NCBI GenBank assembly: GCA_003611875.1
Contig: RAYY01000002.1
Coordinates: 207,141 to 271,140 of the forward strand
Source of the DNA: a bacterium D16-56
Lineage (GTDB): Bacteria > Bacillota > Clostridia > Lachnospirales > Lachnospiraceae
Length of the DNA: 64,000 nucleotides
Reading direction: 5' to 3'
Positions 62,886 to 64,000 of this stretch are shown here, in pieces. Within the stretch, counting starts at the first letter, position 1. Each line of letters starts with the position of its first letter. The position numbers and the translations under genes were made by a program. A model generated the notes under the pieces. It did no database searches and had not been told where the DNA came from. It worked only from the letters and a program-made list of their open reading frames with translations.

Positions 62886-63830
62886 ATGAAACTAGAAGAA
62901 ATGAGATATTTTGTAGAAGCGGTCAACGCCGGCTCTATCAATCAGGCGGCGAAAACCCTGTATGTATCCCAGCCTGCATTAAGTCGTGTTCTGGCAGCAT
63001 TAGAAAAAGAACTGAAATTTCCTCTGTTAGAACGCTCCAAGCAGGGCATTCGTCCCACCAGAGAAGGGATGGAGGTGTATCATGGCTGTGTCCGCATCCT
63101 ACAACTTTATAACGATACGGTTCTCCAATGGCAGGCTTTAGGCTATCGTTTTTCCAACAAGCCTATCGTTATCCAGATTATAGCACTGCCCATAATCTGC
63201 AACAGCATTATGAGTCATTTTTTTGCTGACATCGCAGAAAAATACCCTCATATCCAGCTTCAGTTGTATGAACGCCAGTTACCTGACGTGCTGGAAGCCA
63301 CAGCATCCCATCCCCACAGCATTGGCTTTAGCCATTACAATGAGAAAAGCAGAGCAGAGATCGAAAGCTTTGCAAAAGAACACCAGATGCAGATAATCCC
63401 TCTGTTTCATGACGAATATAAATTTTTTGCAAGCAGCGCCCATCCCCTCATCGGGCACAAAATCTGCGTGAAAGACCTGAAAAATTATACCATTGCCCGA
63501 TATTCCTGCTCTGAGCATGCAGATCAAACACAGTTTGTGCATTCTGGTCTGGCTGATATCGCAGAAAAATTCGGGCAGGAGCTGTGTCTGAGCAATCTCC
63601 ACACCATGCTGGAAACTGCCGCTGCCAGCCAGACCATCACACTCACCGCAGACCGGATGACACAGGATAATATCTATCGGAAAAGCGGACGCCTGCTTCC
63701 CCTGAAGCTGACAGATTTCCAGTTATCCATGACATATTTTTTGCTTGTTTCGATTCACGCCAACACAGAAGAAAAAATCATTGCAGAACTGCTGCGCAGC
63801 CATTATCTGACCTTTGATTCTCCACCATAA
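62886..63830 (+). CDS. LysR-family transcriptional regulator
   Basis: 314 aa. The N-terminal winged helix M-R-Y-F-V-E-A-V-N-A-G-S-I-N-Q-A-A-K-T-L-Y-V-S-Q-P-A-L-S-R is textbook LysR. The remaining 220 residues form the ligand-binding part. GGGAGAATCTT precedes the ATG. It is divergent from the transporter/amidohydrolase operon across a 298-base AT-rich gap that must hold both promoters, so it very likely controls that operon in response to the transported compound. Confidence 0.92.
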   Translation: MKLEEMRYFVEAVNAGSINQAAKTLYVSQPALSRVLAALEKELKFPLLERSKQGIRPTREGMEVYHGCVRILQLYNDTVLQWQALGYRFSNKPIVIQIIALPIICNSIMSHFFADIAEKYPHIQLQLYERQLPDVLEATASHPHSIGFSHYNEKSRAEIESFAKEHQMQIIPLFHDEYKFFASSAHPLIGHKICVKDLKNYTIARYSCSEHADQTQFVHSGLADIAEKFGQELCLSNLHTMLETAAASQTITLTADRMTQDNIYRKSGRLLPLKLTDFQLSMTYFLLVSIHANTEEKIIAELLRSHYLTFDSPP

Positions 63831-64000
63831 ACGAAAATCTACGCTTAATCTGCACAAATTGAACAGGGAAAGACTCATTATTTTTCCAAGCTGATAACTG
63901 TTTTGTATATTTTCTCATATATACTACAACTTGACAGTTGAAAGTTTGTACGACTAAGAAGCCAGAAAATCCCAGTGTTCTTCTGACTCTTCCTGTAGCT

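Overview
The window reads as a chromosomal segment of a Gram-positive anaerobe of the Clostridia, most likely Lachnospiraceae. This is an inference from gene style: a mannose-family PTS, family-5 nickel/peptide ABC genes with LarE, a GntR/UTRA regulator with a cupin-type glucose-6-phosphate isomerase, a Rpn-type nuclease, Tn1549-like conjugative-element debris, strong AGGAGG ribosome binding sites and mostly minus-strand genes. No rRNA, tRNA or CRISPR array was recognised.

Left part (1-11.9 kb): a mannose-family PTS (IIA, IIB and partial IIC, running off the left edge); a compact operon of two membrane-anchored solute-binding proteins around a NarL-type two-component system; an HD hydrolase; an ADP-ribosylation/crystallin J1-GNAT fusion; and a small ankyrin-repeat locus. 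Next (12-19.5 kb) comes an operon of larE, two methyltransferases and a five-gene nickel/peptide-type ABC importer, headed by a leader with a terminator hairpin just before larE. This suggests nickel uptake tied to nickel-pincer cofactor synthesis. From 19.8 to 25.8 kb lie a GntR-controlled sugar-phosphate isomerase pair and thrS.

The stretch 23.3-39 kb is a graveyard of gene remnants. An AgrA/AgrC-like regulator-kinase pair is broken: the response regulator is split into an N-terminal piece (36.0-36.4 kb) and a C-terminal piece (27.8-28.0 kb), with about 8 kb of mobile DNA between them whose two ends carry an exact 11-bp inverted repeat. Inside, a serine recombinase gene is itself split by a second insertion holding a Rpn nuclease gene with a 21-bp-period repeat array, a helix-turn-helix gene, a zinc ribbon and a holin. 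Beyond lie a HipB-like gene with a perfect palindromic operator, a broken HipA-like gene with a P-loop tail, and a rhamnosidase stub.

The most notable system spans about 39.1-56.8 kb, all on the minus strand: a compact T6SS/contractile-injection-like cluster. In transcription order it encodes a 745-aa candidate sheath protein, a tube (Hcp-like) protein, a membrane FHA protein, a zinc-ribbon FHA protein, two PP2C-like proteins with degenerate metal sites, two unknown proteins, an Hsp70/actin-fold protein, another unknown, a DUF4280 PAAR-like tip, a 30-aa acidic peptide, a VgrG-like spike, a pentapeptide-repeat protein, a small unknown, an HNH-type candidate toxin and a candidate immunity protein. 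There is no recognisable ClpV, TssJLM membrane complex or kinase. A phospho-signalling layer on an injection machine in a single-membrane organism is the best candidate for an undescribed system here.

Right part (57-64 kb): a P1B metal ATPase and CsoR-type repressor with CsoR-like palindromes at both promoters, a DUF2000-like remnant, and an SLC13-type transporter plus amidohydrolase divergent from a LysR regulator.
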